Positions 51,606 through 60,082 of a stretch of 64,000 bases of DNA are shown here, piece by piece. Under the pieces are notes generated by a model that was not told where the DNA came from, made no database searches, and worked only from the letters and a program-made list of their open reading frames with translations. The stretch covers positions 1 through 64,000 of the forward strand of contig VGOZ01000003.1 of assembly GCA_016875715.1 (NCBI GenBank). The letters run 5' to 3'. The position numbers and the translations under genes were made by a program. Numbering within the stretch: position 1 is the first letter of the stretch; every line of letters begins with the position of its first letter. Origin of the DNA: Chloroflexota bacterium. GTDB lineage: Bacteria > Chloroflexota > UBA6077 > FW602-bin22.

Positions 51606-52982
51606 TCAGTCGCGCGCCACGTCCACGTACGTGGCGGCGCCCACACGACGCTCGCGAAGGACTCCCCAGCCGCCGTGACTGACGATCCGCTCCGACTCGG
51701 GTGGGGTCGCGCCACCGAACGCCTCGAGCAGCGGACGACCTGTCATGGACGTCGGCCGCTCGCACCCGAGGAGATGGAGGATTGTGGGCGCGACATCGGC
51801 CGGACTGGCCGGGAGCGATGAGTCGGCCGGCGGGAACACGCCTGCCCCGATCGCGAACATCACGTTGCCCATTTCCCAGGGGGAGAGCGCACCGTGATCG
51901 GACTGCAGCCGGTCGGCGCTCGACGCATCGCCGGTGGACCAGCCGGGGACACCGTAGAGGTTCGACTCGTCGCCCCAGGAAGGTGACCAGAAGAGATCCG
52001 GGACCCACCGGCCGGCGTTGCCTCCCCAGAGCGACGAGGCTGAGGCCACCGAGGCCGGAAAGTCGGTCGCGGGCAGGTCATCACGGGCGAAGATCGGACC
52101 GCACCAGGTCTGTTCCGCGAGCCACGTCACGATCCGGGGGAGCCGGGCCCGTGCCGCGCCGCGGATGTGGATGCCGCGTCCGGCGGCAGTGACCTCGATC
52201 TGAGCCCGGTTCGCCAGGCCGGCGCGCTCGAGTTCGACGCGCACGGAGGCGCCCGGGCGCACCGTCGCGTGACCGTGGTCGGAAAGGAACAGCAACGTGG
52301 TGTGGCTCAAGTCGAGGCGATCGAGCAAGCGCGCGAGGCGGTCATCGTTCCGACGCAGCGCCGCGCGCACTTCCGGTGAGCCGAGGCCGTGCGTGTGGAG
52401 CGATCCATCCGGCTCGGATGACCAGAGGATGAAGACATCCGGATCCAGTCGAGGCAAAGCCACATCGAGCAGCGCGGTCTGCAGGAAGCGGTCGACGGAA
52501 TCTCGATCCGCATCGGCCGCAGGCATCGTTCCCAGGACGGCGTCGAGATCGACGGGGACGCGGAACGCGCGATTGATCGTCCAACCCGCGCCGTGGGGAT
52601 TCTGGAGCAGCGTCTGGCCGGGAGAACCGGACCCCAGCACCGCCAGACGCTTGCCGCCCGAAGCCATAACCTCGCCGAGTGTCGGCGGGAGGACCACGCG
52701 GCCGTACTTCTGTCCGATAGCGAGCAACTGCGACGGATCGCCGGTGTTCAGGTGGCCGACCACGTCCGGGGCGAACATGTGATTGGCGGTGATACCGTGC
52801 GCGCCGGGCTGGGCGCCTGTCCCGATGGTGGCGTTGTTAGGCCGCGTCTCGCTCGGATACACAGAACGTGCGCGCGGAAAACGGAACGCGCGGGCCCGTA
52901 ACGCGGATAGGGTTGGGGTCGTCCGCGCGTCGATCAGGTCGGGGCGCAGTCCATCCCACCCCACCACCGCGACGCGGGGCAT
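51606..52982 (-). CDS. Type I phosphodiesterase/nucleotide pyrophosphatase-like enzyme
   Basis: About 458 residues from ATG 52982 (MPRVAVVGWDGLRPDLIDAR). The alkaline-phosphatase-fold metal site Asp of GWDG, the nucleophile region YPSETRPNNATIGTGAQP, LFLSDHGHATVRPG and the C-terminal SDHGALSPWEMG give the two-metal ligands. It overlaps the isomerase stop as TGATG. Substrate unknown; the neighbour suggests sugar or sugar phosphate metabolism. Confidence 0.85.
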   Translation of the reverse strand: MPRVAVVGWDGLRPDLIDARTTPTLSALRARAFRFPRARSVYPSETRPNNATIGTGAQPGAHGITANHMFAPDVVGHLNTGDPSQLLAIGQKYGRVVLPPTLGEVMASGGKRLAVLGSGSPGQTLLQNPHGAGWTINRAFRVPVDLDAVLGTMPAADADRDSVDRFLQTALLDVALPRLDPDVFILWSSEPDGSLHTHGLGSPEVRAALRRNDDRLARLLDRLDLSHTTLLFLSDHGHATVRPGASVRVELERAGLANRAQIEVTAAGRGIHIRGAARARLPRIVTWLAEQTWCGPIFARDDLPATDFPASVASASSLWGGNAGRWVPDLFWSPSWGDESNLYGVPGWSTGDASSADRLQSDHGALSPWEMGNVMFAIGAGVFPPADSSLPASPADVAPTILHLLGCERPTSMTGRPLLEAFGGATPPESERIVSHGGWGVLRERRVGAATYVDVARD

Positions 52983-54010
52983 CACGCGGCGCGCTGCCCG
53001 AGATGAAGCCGGTTTCGGGCGTAGGCGACACTGGACTCGAAATCCGCGCGCTGCTGGATTCGCAAGCGCTCCAGCGTGTCGGGCGGCGTGATGGCGCCGC
53101 GCACGGCGAGGATCTGGCGGCGCGGCCCTAGGCCGCGCCGCATCCCGTCTCGGGCCAGGCAGGCGAATCGTGCGGCATCTGCCGCCGCAACGTGTGGGTA
53201 GAGCGCGGCGTGCGCGGCGGTGAGGTAGGGGACGCGCGCCGGGCCTGATCCGGTGATGATCTCCAGATCGAAGGGGCACTCCGGCGCCTGCGCGACGAGC
53301 AGATCGCGGATACCCACGAGATCGGCATTACCCTCGCCGAGCGGGACCCACTGGGCCATCGCACCGTCCGCCGCCTCCCACACGGCGGTGTCGCGCACGT
53401 GAGTCGACAGCGCGTACGAGGCGAGGACCTCGGCAGCAAGGAGCGGGTCCTCGCCGGCATAGGCAGGATTGCCCGTATCCAGGCAGGCGCCGACCACATC
53501 GAATCCCCGCCGCTCGATGATCGCGCGCAGTTCGCGGGCGAGGAGATCGACCCCGCCGTGATTCTCGAGCGCGAGTCGCACCCCGTGTGCCCGCACGACC
53601 GGAGCGACTGCGGCGATCACCCGCTCGCACTCCTCGATGTGCGCTCCGAGAGGCACGGCTCCCGCGCGATCACGCCGATCGCCGAGAAAGCAGCGCACGA
53701 TGGGTGACCCTACCTCGGCCGCGGCCTGGATCAAGGCGGTCACCTGCTCTTCGGCGGTGCCGTACGTTGGGTCGAACGAGGCAGCATGCCGATCGATGCT
53801 ACCGAGCCCGACCTCCAGCGCCACGCCCCGGGCGCGAGCTTCGTCGCGCACCTCACGCAGGTAGGACCGATCGTGCGAGGCAAGGTTCGCACGCTCCGAG
53901 AAGTGCACTGCGTCGAGGCCCATTTCACTGGCATAGCGGATAAACGCGAAGGCATCCCATCCCTGCAGGCGGAGCGAATAACTATCAAGGCCGAGCGCCC
54001 AACGGGTCAC
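52982..54010 (-). CDS. Xylose-isomerase-like TIM-barrel sugar epimerase/isomerase
   Basis: 342 residues. The AP-endonuclease-2/xylose-isomerase fold with metal ligands visible: Glu in RLALENHGG, Asp in GACLDTGNPA, His in LSTHVRDTAV and Glu in PFDLEIITG. First gene of a two-gene operon with the phosphodiesterase and divergent from the enolase-superfamily gene, so the three probably serve one sugar or sugar-acid pathway. Confidence 0.82.
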   Translation of the reverse strand: MTRWALGLDSYSLRLQGWDAFAFIRYASEMGLDAVHFSERANLASHDRSYLREVRDEARARGVALEVGLGSIDRHAASFDPTYGTAEEQVTALIQAAAEVGSPIVRCFLGDRRDRAGAVPLGAHIEECERVIAAVAPVVRAHGVRLALENHGGVDLLARELRAIIERRGFDVVGACLDTGNPAYAGEDPLLAAEVLASYALSTHVRDTAVWEAADGAMAQWVPLGEGNADLVGIRDLLVAQAPECPFDLEIITGSGPARVPYLTAAHAALYPHVAAADAARFACLARDGMRRGLGPRRQILAVRGAITPPDTLERLRIQQRADFESSVAYARNRLHLGQRAA

Positions 54011-54033
54011 CGGGCGCGAGTATATTCCGCGTT

Positions 54034-55119
54034 ATGAAGATCACTGACGTCCGCTCCGTCTACCGCGATCGAGGTCTTGGTGCGCGCCCGAACACCGATG
54101 GCGGCTACGCGAATCAGCGCCGCATATTCGGGTACGTCGAGGTATTCACTGACGAGGGCCTGACTGGTTTCTGTCCCGGAGCTGCGCATCCGGCGGTTGT
54201 CGAGACCGACCTCAAGCCGGCGATCATGGGGATGGACCCGCGCGATGTTGAAGCGGTCTGGGCACAACTCTGGCAGGGTTGGCGTCACCCCAAGACGGAC
54301 GACGTGATGGCGCTGAGCCGGGTCGACATCGCGATCTGGGATCTGCTCGGCAAGGCCCTCGGCCAGCCGGTTTGGCGCCTTCTCGGCGGCGCGCGGCGGC
54401 GCGTGCGGGCGTATGGCGCGGGCGGAATGTATCAGCCGGGCAAAGGCATCGACGAACTGGTGAACGAGATGATGGACTTCGCCGACCATGGCTTCGACAT
54501 CGTGAAGATGAAGGTGGGCCGGCTCGGTTTCGACGATGACCTCGCGCGAGTGCGGGCCGTGCGGGCGGCGCTTCCCGCGAGAGTCGGCTTGATGATCGAC
54601 GCGAACCACGCCTGGACGCCGTACGAAGCGATTCGCTTCACACGGGCGGTGGGCGAGGCGAACCTTTACTGGCTGGAAGAGCCGGTGGACCCGTGGGATC
54701 ACCGCGGCTGCGCCGAGGTCGCCCGCGCGCTCGACCTACCCATCGCAACCGGCGAGAACGTCGGCGCCCTGCACGCCTTCCGCGACATGATCGATTGCCG
54801 CGCCTGCGACATCGTGCAGGCCGACGCGCTGATCTGCGGCGGCCTCACGGAATGGCGGAAGATCGCCCACTACGCGGCGGCGCACGGGCTGCCAATGGCC
54901 CCGCACGGCAACGGGCACGTGGGGGCGCACTGCGTGGCCGGCGTCGCCAACGGCATGATCGTCGAGGTCGGGATGTATTTCGGCCGAGTCAGCAGCACGC
55001 CCGTCACCATCGCCCCGCTCGTCGTGGAAAACTCGGAGATCGTGATGACCGACGAACCCGGTATCGGGTGGAAGATCGATCGCGACGCGCTGAGGTGGTA
55101 CGAGACACACGACGACTGA
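54034..55119 (+). CDS. Mandelate racemase/muconate lactonizing enzyme-family protein
   Basis: 361 residues of the enolase superfamily. KMKVGRLGFDDDLARV holds a KxK, Asp is in RVGLMIDANHAW, Glu in YWLEEPVDPWD and Glu in IATGENVGA, with MAPHGNGHVGAH giving a His general base. All metal ligands are intact. Family members dehydrate or racemise sugar acids. Divergent, 23 bp, from the sugar isomerase. Confidence 0.88.
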   Translation: MKITDVRSVYRDRGLGARPNTDGGYANQRRIFGYVEVFTDEGLTGFCPGAAHPAVVETDLKPAIMGMDPRDVEAVWAQLWQGWRHPKTDDVMALSRVDIAIWDLLGKALGQPVWRLLGGARRRVRAYGAGGMYQPGKGIDELVNEMMDFADHGFDIVKMKVGRLGFDDDLARVRAVRAALPARVGLMIDANHAWTPYEAIRFTRAVGEANLYWLEEPVDPWDHRGCAEVARALDLPIATGENVGALHAFRDMIDCRACDIVQADALICGGLTEWRKIAHYAAAHGLPMAPHGNGHVGAHCVAGVANGMIVEVGMYFGRVSSTPVTIAPLVVENSEIVMTDEPGIGWKIDRDALRWYETHDD

Positions 55120-55188
55120 TTTTCCCGGATCCGCAGGCGCGTGTTCGGGCTACCCGGATGCGCCTCTCGACAATACGTACCGACCGCG

Positions 55189-55590
55189 TCACGGCGCGGG
55201 CGGCGAATCCTTAAGGAGCCGCCGCAGGTCGGCCTCGAACTCGTCGATCGTCGAACGCAGGCGAGCCATGTGGGCGCTCACCGTCACGCGCTCGGCCTGG
55301 CCCGCGTCATACATGTCCCACGCGACCGCGTGGGCGGTGCGGAGCGTGGTGATCACCTGTCGCAGGTCGCGCTCCTCACCGGCGAGTGCGGCGAACAGTC
55401 GCTGGGCGATCTCCTGCGCTTTCAGCGCCACGGTCAACCGGGCCGGACGTTCCGGATGGCCGGGCTCGATCGCACGCCCGAGCAGCGCCGTGAGAGCGAG
55501 CAGTTCCTCCCAGTCCGCGCGGTCGATCTCGCCCCAGTCTCCCGCCCGCATCGTATAGGAGGCGGCGCCAGATGCGCCCTGTTCGGACAC
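55189..55590 (-). CDS. Hypothetical helical protein, 133 residues
   Basis: From GTG 55590 (VSEQGASGAASYTMRAG). Predicted all-helical: LLALTALLGRAIEPG, LTVALKAQEIAQRLFAALAGEE, MARLRSTIDEFEADLRRLL. No membrane segment, no cysteine. The track ORF upstream of this start is the shadow of gnd. Divergent from gnd. No family recognised. Confidence 0.5.
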   Translation of the reverse strand: MSEQGASGAASYTMRAGDWGEIDRADWEELLALTALLGRAIEPGHPERPARLTVALKAQEIAQRLFAALAGEERDLRQVITTLRTAHAVAWDMYDAGQAERVTVSAHMARLRSTIDEFEADLRRLLKDSPPAP

Positions 55591-55668
55591 TGATACATCG
55601 TACCGGCTCCTCGTGCGACGTGCGCGCGTGCCGTATGATCGCGTGCGCGACGCGACGGGGAGAGTGAG

Positions 55669-57150
55669 ATGGCCACGCCAGGGATCGGACTGATCGGCCT
55701 CGCCGTGATGGGCGAGAACCTCGCGCTCAATATCGCCAATCACGGTTTCCCGATCGCGGTCTACAACCGCACCCGCGCCGTCACCGAGCAGTACGTCGCG
55801 CACCGAACCGCCGGGAAGCCCGTGACCCCGGCGTACACGCTCGAGGAGTTCGTGAGAACGATCGCCCGGCCGCGTTCGATCGCGATCATGGTTCAGGCCG
55901 GCAAGCCGGTCGATTCGGTTCTGGATCAACTCCTGCCCCTGCTCGGCCCGGACGACCTGGTGATGGACTGCGGCAACTCCTATTTCGAAGACACCGCGCG
56001 CCGCTCGGCCGCGATCGCGCCGACGGGTATCCATTACTTCGGCGTTGGCGTCTCGGGCGGTGAGGAGGGCGCGCTCAACGGTCCGTCGATCATGCCGGGT
56101 GGTCCCGAGGCCGCGTACCCACGCATCGCCGGCGTGCTTGGCGCCATCGCCGCGAAGGTGCCCGACGGGCCCTGCGTGGCGTACATGGGGACCGGCGCGG
56201 CCGGTCACTATGTCAAGATGATCCACAACGGCATCGAGTACGGCGACATGCAGCTGATCGTGGAGGCGTACGACATCCTCAGCCACGCGTGCGGATTCTC
56301 CGCGATCGAGATCGGCGCCATCTTCGCGGAATGGAACCGCGGCGAACTCGACTCCTACCTCGTCGAGATCTCGGCCGCGGTCCTGCAGTCCGTCGATCGC
56401 GACACGGGCCGCCCGATTGTGGATGTGATCCTCGATCGCGCCGGGCAGAAAGGGACCGGACGATGGACAGGTCAAGATGGACTGGAACTGGGTGTGCCGA
56501 TTCCCACGATCGAGGCCGCGCTGTGGGGGAGGAACATCTCAGCGCTCAAAGCGGAACGTCTGGCCGCGGCGAAGGTCCTGAAGGGGCCGCGCCAGTCGCG
56601 TTTGCGCGGCGCCTCGGCCGAACGTCTCGTCGCCGCCGTGCGCCAGGCGCTCTACGCCTCCAAGATCGCCTCCTACGCGCAGGGGATGTCGCTCCTCGCG
56701 ACCGCGTCGGCCGAGCGCGGCTACAGCCTGAACCTCCCGGAGATCGCGCGCATCTGGAAAGGCGGCTGCATCATCCGGGCCCGCCTGCTTAACGAGATCC
56801 AGGCGGCCTTTACGCGCGATCCCAGGTTGCCGAACCTGCTCCTCGACGCCGATTTCCGGGCCGCGATCAACGAGCGGCAGGCGGGTTGGCGCCATACGGT
56901 GCGCACCGCGATCGGATTGGGCATCCCGTGCCCGGCATTCGGGTCGTCCCTGGCCTATTTCGATAGCTACCGCGCGGCGCGCCTCCCGGCGAATCTCATC
57001 CAGGGGCAGCGCGACTATTTCGGCGCCCACACCTACGAGCGCGTGGACCGCAACGGCGCGTTTCACACGGAGTGGCTCGTACCCGAGGCGAGTGCGAACG
57101 GGGCACGGATCGTGACGAGTCAACCTGCGGGCCGGGGCGGAGGGCATTGA
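55669..57150 (+). CDS. gnd: 6-phosphogluconate dehydrogenase
   Basis: 493 residues, the long decarboxylating form. IGLIGLAVMGENLALNIANHG binds NADP, VSGGEEGALNGPSIMPGG and YVKMIHNGIEYGDMQLIVEAY hold the catalytic Lys and substrate residues, and QKGTGRWTGQDGLELGVP and the C-terminal FGSSLAYFDSYRAARLPANL are typical. Oxidative pentose-phosphate pathway. ATG at 55669 preceded by GGGAGAG. Its 3' end overlaps the convergent gene by 31 nt. Confidence 0.94.
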   Translation: MATPGIGLIGLAVMGENLALNIANHGFPIAVYNRTRAVTEQYVAHRTAGKPVTPAYTLEEFVRTIARPRSIAIMVQAGKPVDSVLDQLLPLLGPDDLVMDCGNSYFEDTARRSAAIAPTGIHYFGVGVSGGEEGALNGPSIMPGGPEAAYPRIAGVLGAIAAKVPDGPCVAYMGTGAAGHYVKMIHNGIEYGDMQLIVEAYDILSHACGFSAIEIGAIFAEWNRGELDSYLVEISAAVLQSVDRDTGRPIVDVILDRAGQKGTGRWTGQDGLELGVPIPTIEAALWGRNISALKAERLAAAKVLKGPRQSRLRGASAERLVAAVRQALYASKIASYAQGMSLLATASAERGYSLNLPEIARIWKGGCIIRARLLNEIQAAFTRDPRLPNLLLDADFRAAINERQAGWRHTVRTAIGLGIPCPAFGSSLAYFDSYRAARLPANLIQGQRDYFGAHTYERVDRNGAFHTEWLVPEASANGARIVTSQPAGRGGGH

Positions 57151-58322
57151 GGGGACTCGCCCGGCGACACTTCGCCGAGCACGGCAGAGAGCAGATCGAG
57201 CGCATCGCGCCGGAGGGTGCGGCGTTCGATCTGCGCCGATGACGCGAGCCGATCCAGAGTCTCTGTCTCGCTGAGGCCGCGCACCATCAACGCGCGCCCC
57301 CGCTCGCGCAAGCGCACGCGATAGTCCTGCGTCAGCCTTCGGTGCACCGAGCGAATCGCGGCCTGACCGGCCGGGCTCTCCGTATCCATCCCAATCCGTC
57401 GCGCGTCGCCATTGAGCGCCTTGAACCCGTATGGGAGTTGCTCGATCGTCCGACGGCGCCCGACTAGCTCCTTTCGCACCGCGCGGCGTCGCTCGAAATT
57501 ACGGAGGATCGCGCGGGAAGAGCGCTCACCGCCCGCGATCGACGCCGTCACGATCGTTTCAGCGGCCTCCTCGTCGCTCGGGTCGTTCCGGAGCAACTCG
57601 TCATCCGGGATTCCGTCGCGCTCGGCAAAGATCGTTCGGCGCTCGGCCATCGCCGCCCCGAACACGCCTACACCCAGCAGGTAGTAGGTCGATGCCACTT
57701 CGAAGTCGGACGAGATGTCGCCGCGGCGATCTAGGCTCGCGAGGCGGCGGGCGAGGCTCCAGCCGGGCAAGGGCGCGTGAAACTCTTCGGCGTCGATCGC
57801 GATCAAATGGACGTCCGCCGCCAGGATGGGCCGCGACTGCGCGCAATTGACCTTCGAACGAAGGTAGGCCACGTTCAACGGACGTGCCGGGGCGACGAAT
57901 AGACCATCCTCCACGGTTGCGCCGTCACAACCCTCCGGAAGCAAGCCGGCCAGGCGGTCGCCCCCAATCTCCAGGAGCCGGGTGAGGACTGGCGCAGACA
58001 CCTGGTCGTGTTCGGCCGTGTCGAGCGTGAACTTGAGATCGATCGGGCGCAGGACGGTTCCTCTGCCCGGAACGACACCGAGCGCGACGGCATCGGGATT
58101 GCGTACGCCGAGCGTCCCGAGCCATCGGGTGATGGACCGTTCCCGCCACAGATCGACGGTGCGCACGCCGAGAATCGAAGGGATGCGCGGACCGGCCACC
58201 TCCTCCCAGCGGGCGCCCAGACGTCGCCCGCCGTCACCCCAGGAGGCGATCTCACGGAGCATCCAGAGATCCCAGCCGAGCAGGGCTGGCAGCTCGCTGC
58301 GCCGGAGCCAGCGCCGGAACAT
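57120..58322 (-). CDS. Unrecognised 400-residue protein of the antiporter-like operon
   Basis: Starts at ATG 58322 (MFRRWLRRSELPALLGWDLW), overlapping the upstream stop as TGATG. No membrane helix. A segment LRPIDLKFTLDTAEHDQVSA resembles the D-x-K...Q core of PD-(D/E)XK nucleases, and EFEVASTYYLLG-like and RRTIFAERDGIPDDE stretches follow, but I cannot assign a family. The C-terminal RLTQDYRVRLRERGRALMVR then LDRLASSAQIERRTLRRDAL is helical. Tight coupling to two membrane proteins suggests it works with them; nuclease function is only a guess. Confidence 0.6.
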   Translation of the reverse strand: MFRRWLRRSELPALLGWDLWMLREIASWGDGGRRLGARWEEVAGPRIPSILGVRTVDLWRERSITRWLGTLGVRNPDAVALGVVPGRGTVLRPIDLKFTLDTAEHDQVSAPVLTRLLEIGGDRLAGLLPEGCDGATVEDGLFVAPARPLNVAYLRSKVNCAQSRPILAADVHLIAIDAEEFHAPLPGWSLARRLASLDRRGDISSDFEVASTYYLLGVGVFGAAMAERRTIFAERDGIPDDELLRNDPSDEEAAETIVTASIAGGERSSRAILRNFERRRAVRKELVGRRRTIEQLPYGFKALNGDARRIGMDTESPAGQAAIRSVHRRLTQDYRVRLRERGRALMVRGLSETETLDRLASSAQIERRTLRRDALDLLSAVLGEVSPGESPQCPPPRPAG

Positions 58323-60082
58323 CAGAACGCGGCTCTGCGGACGACCAGGAGTGCGGCGAGGATCCACGCGCCGATGAGCGGTCGCGTAACGCCGGCGAGA
58401 CGCTCCTCTTCGATGCGCGCCCAGAAGTCGCCGAGCATGCGCAGCCGCCAGATGCACGCCAGGACCGACGCGCCGATGACCAGCGCCGTCGCGGGACGAC
58501 TCGATACGACGCCGTGGATCAGGTCACTACCCACGGGTGGCGTGCCGACGGGAAGCAAACCTGCAAGCGCGAGGACGCTGGCGACAAATGTCACAGTGGC
58601 CCCGTCAGTGGCGCGTGCAAGTGGACCGGTCCCTGGGCCACCGCGCGCCTCCCGCGCGACCAGCGCAAGTCCGCCGACGGCGAGCCACCCGACCCGGCTC
58701 CACACCGCGTCGGCCGCCAACGATGGGTCGAGACCCGCGCCAAGGCCAATGAGCGCCGTCCCGAGGGGGTACGCCGAGATCGCCAGAAGGAAACCACCGG
58801 GCCGCCGATCCGCGAACGCCCACAAGCTTCCCAGAAGAAGCAGAAGAACCCCGATCAGCTCGAGAAACCCTCTTGCACCGACCAGACCGAGGAGCCACGG
58901 ATGGAGTTCCAACGCGCGTACGACGATGGCCGCACCGCCCAGCGAACTGGCCGCGAACGCGATCCAATGGTCCGCACTCGGCGTTGAGGGAACCGCGAAC
59001 GTGCCGAACCCGGAGAAGCTCAGTCCGCATACGAGCAAGATCGCGAGGGTAAGACGCGCGATGAGCGGATCGACACTGCCGCCGCTGGCATGGTCGACGA
59101 GAGCGGGGAGGAGCGCTCCGATCGTACCCACCGCAGCGATGGCGGTCGTGCTCGATACGATCCTCTCCGGCTGGCGATCGGTCGCCAAGGTCGCGCGGAG
59201 GGCAAGGAGAGCCGCCACCGTGGCCAGGATGCCCGCCCAGACGTGATCGGTGGCGATCCACGCCGCCGATGCGAGGACGAGCGCACCTAGGGGAAGAACG
59301 AACGCGCGCCCGATGGGCGCGCCTCGCGCCGAGGTGAGCATGGACACGCCAGCGAGGCAGAGCGCCAGCAAATGCGGCACGAAAGCAGCGGCGGGCGGAA
59401 GGGGCACCTGCACTCCCCTGAGTATCAGGAGAATCAGGAGGAGCGCCGACGCGGCAACCCCTACGGCCAAACGCACCAAGATCGAGAGTCGGGGCGACAG
59501 GCGATCCCACTTCCACGCGACCGGTACGGAGTGGAAGATGGCGGTGAGGAAGCCCGGCACCACCAGACCCAGCGCGGCCGCCATTCCCAGGCCTTGATGA
59601 ACGCCCAGAGCGAGCGCGCCTACGGAAAGTAGGATGGAACTCGCGATGAGGCCCGATCCGCCGCGCTCGACGGTCAGGAGCAGTCCAGCGACGAGGATGG
59701 GCCATATCCAGGCCAACTCAGCATCAAGCCGGCCGGTTCCTGTCAGCGGATAGTCGCGTGCCAGGACGGAGCTGGCTATTCCTGCCGCACCGGCCAGGAG
59801 CGGTGCCTGCAGCCGGCTGAGCCGATCGCCCTCTCGCCCGGCTGATCCACGCCACAGCGTCCACACCCCGGCGCCACCGACCGCCGCTGCGGGCATGACG
59901 CCGTGGGCCAGACTGCCGGTCGCCCGATACAGGCACATCGCCACCGCGAGCGCCAGCGCGCCGATCCCCAGCGAACGCGCTCTCCGGCCCCGGAAGAGGA
60001 ACGCGATTGCTCCGTTGGCGACGATCAAGACGGCGATCAGAACGGTGGCCCACTCCGTGGCATCGCCGGCCAAAACGCTCAC
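58322..60082 (-). CDS. Large polytopic membrane protein, divergent proton-antiporter-like
   Basis: About 586 residues from GTG 60082, overlapping the upstream stop as GTGA. About 15 hydrophobic segments (WATVLIAVLIVANGAIAFLF, WIWPILVAGLLLTV, LVRLAVGVAASALLLILLIL). The segment LAGLLPVGTPPVGSDLIHGV followed by a helix and IWRLRMLGDFW resembles the late 'GxPPxxGF...K' part of NuoL/MrpA-type subunits but is poorly conserved. Probably the second antiporter-like subunit of the operon. Confidence 0.55.
   Translation of the reverse strand: MSVLAGDATEWATVLIAVLIVANGAIAFLFRGRRARSLGIGALALAVAMCLYRATGSLAHGVMPAAAVGGAGVWTLWRGSAGREGDRLSRLQAPLLAGAAGIASSVLARDYPLTGTGRLDAELAWIWPILVAGLLLTVERGGSGLIASSILLSVGALALGVHQGLGMAAALGLVVPGFLTAIFHSVPVAWKWDRLSPRLSILVRLAVGVAASALLLILLILRGVQVPLPPAAAFVPHLLALCLAGVSMLTSARGAPIGRAFVLPLGALVLASAAWIATDHVWAGILATVAALLALRATLATDRQPERIVSSTTAIAAVGTIGALLPALVDHASGGSVDPLIARLTLAILLVCGLSFSGFGTFAVPSTPSADHWIAFAASSLGGAAIVVRALELHPWLLGLVGARGFLELIGVLLLLLGSLWAFADRRPGGFLLAISAYPLGTALIGLGAGLDPSLAADAVWSRVGWLAVGGLALVAREARGGPGTGPLARATDGATVTFVASVLALAGLLPVGTPPVGSDLIHGVVSSRPATALVIGASVLACIWRLRMLGDFWARIEEERLAGVTRPLIGAWILAALLVVRRAAF

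Noticed and set aside
55591-56475. Upstream extension of the 55189 minus ORF
   Set aside because: It runs across the 5' part of gnd and is Arg/Asp-rich; only the part before 55590 looks coding.
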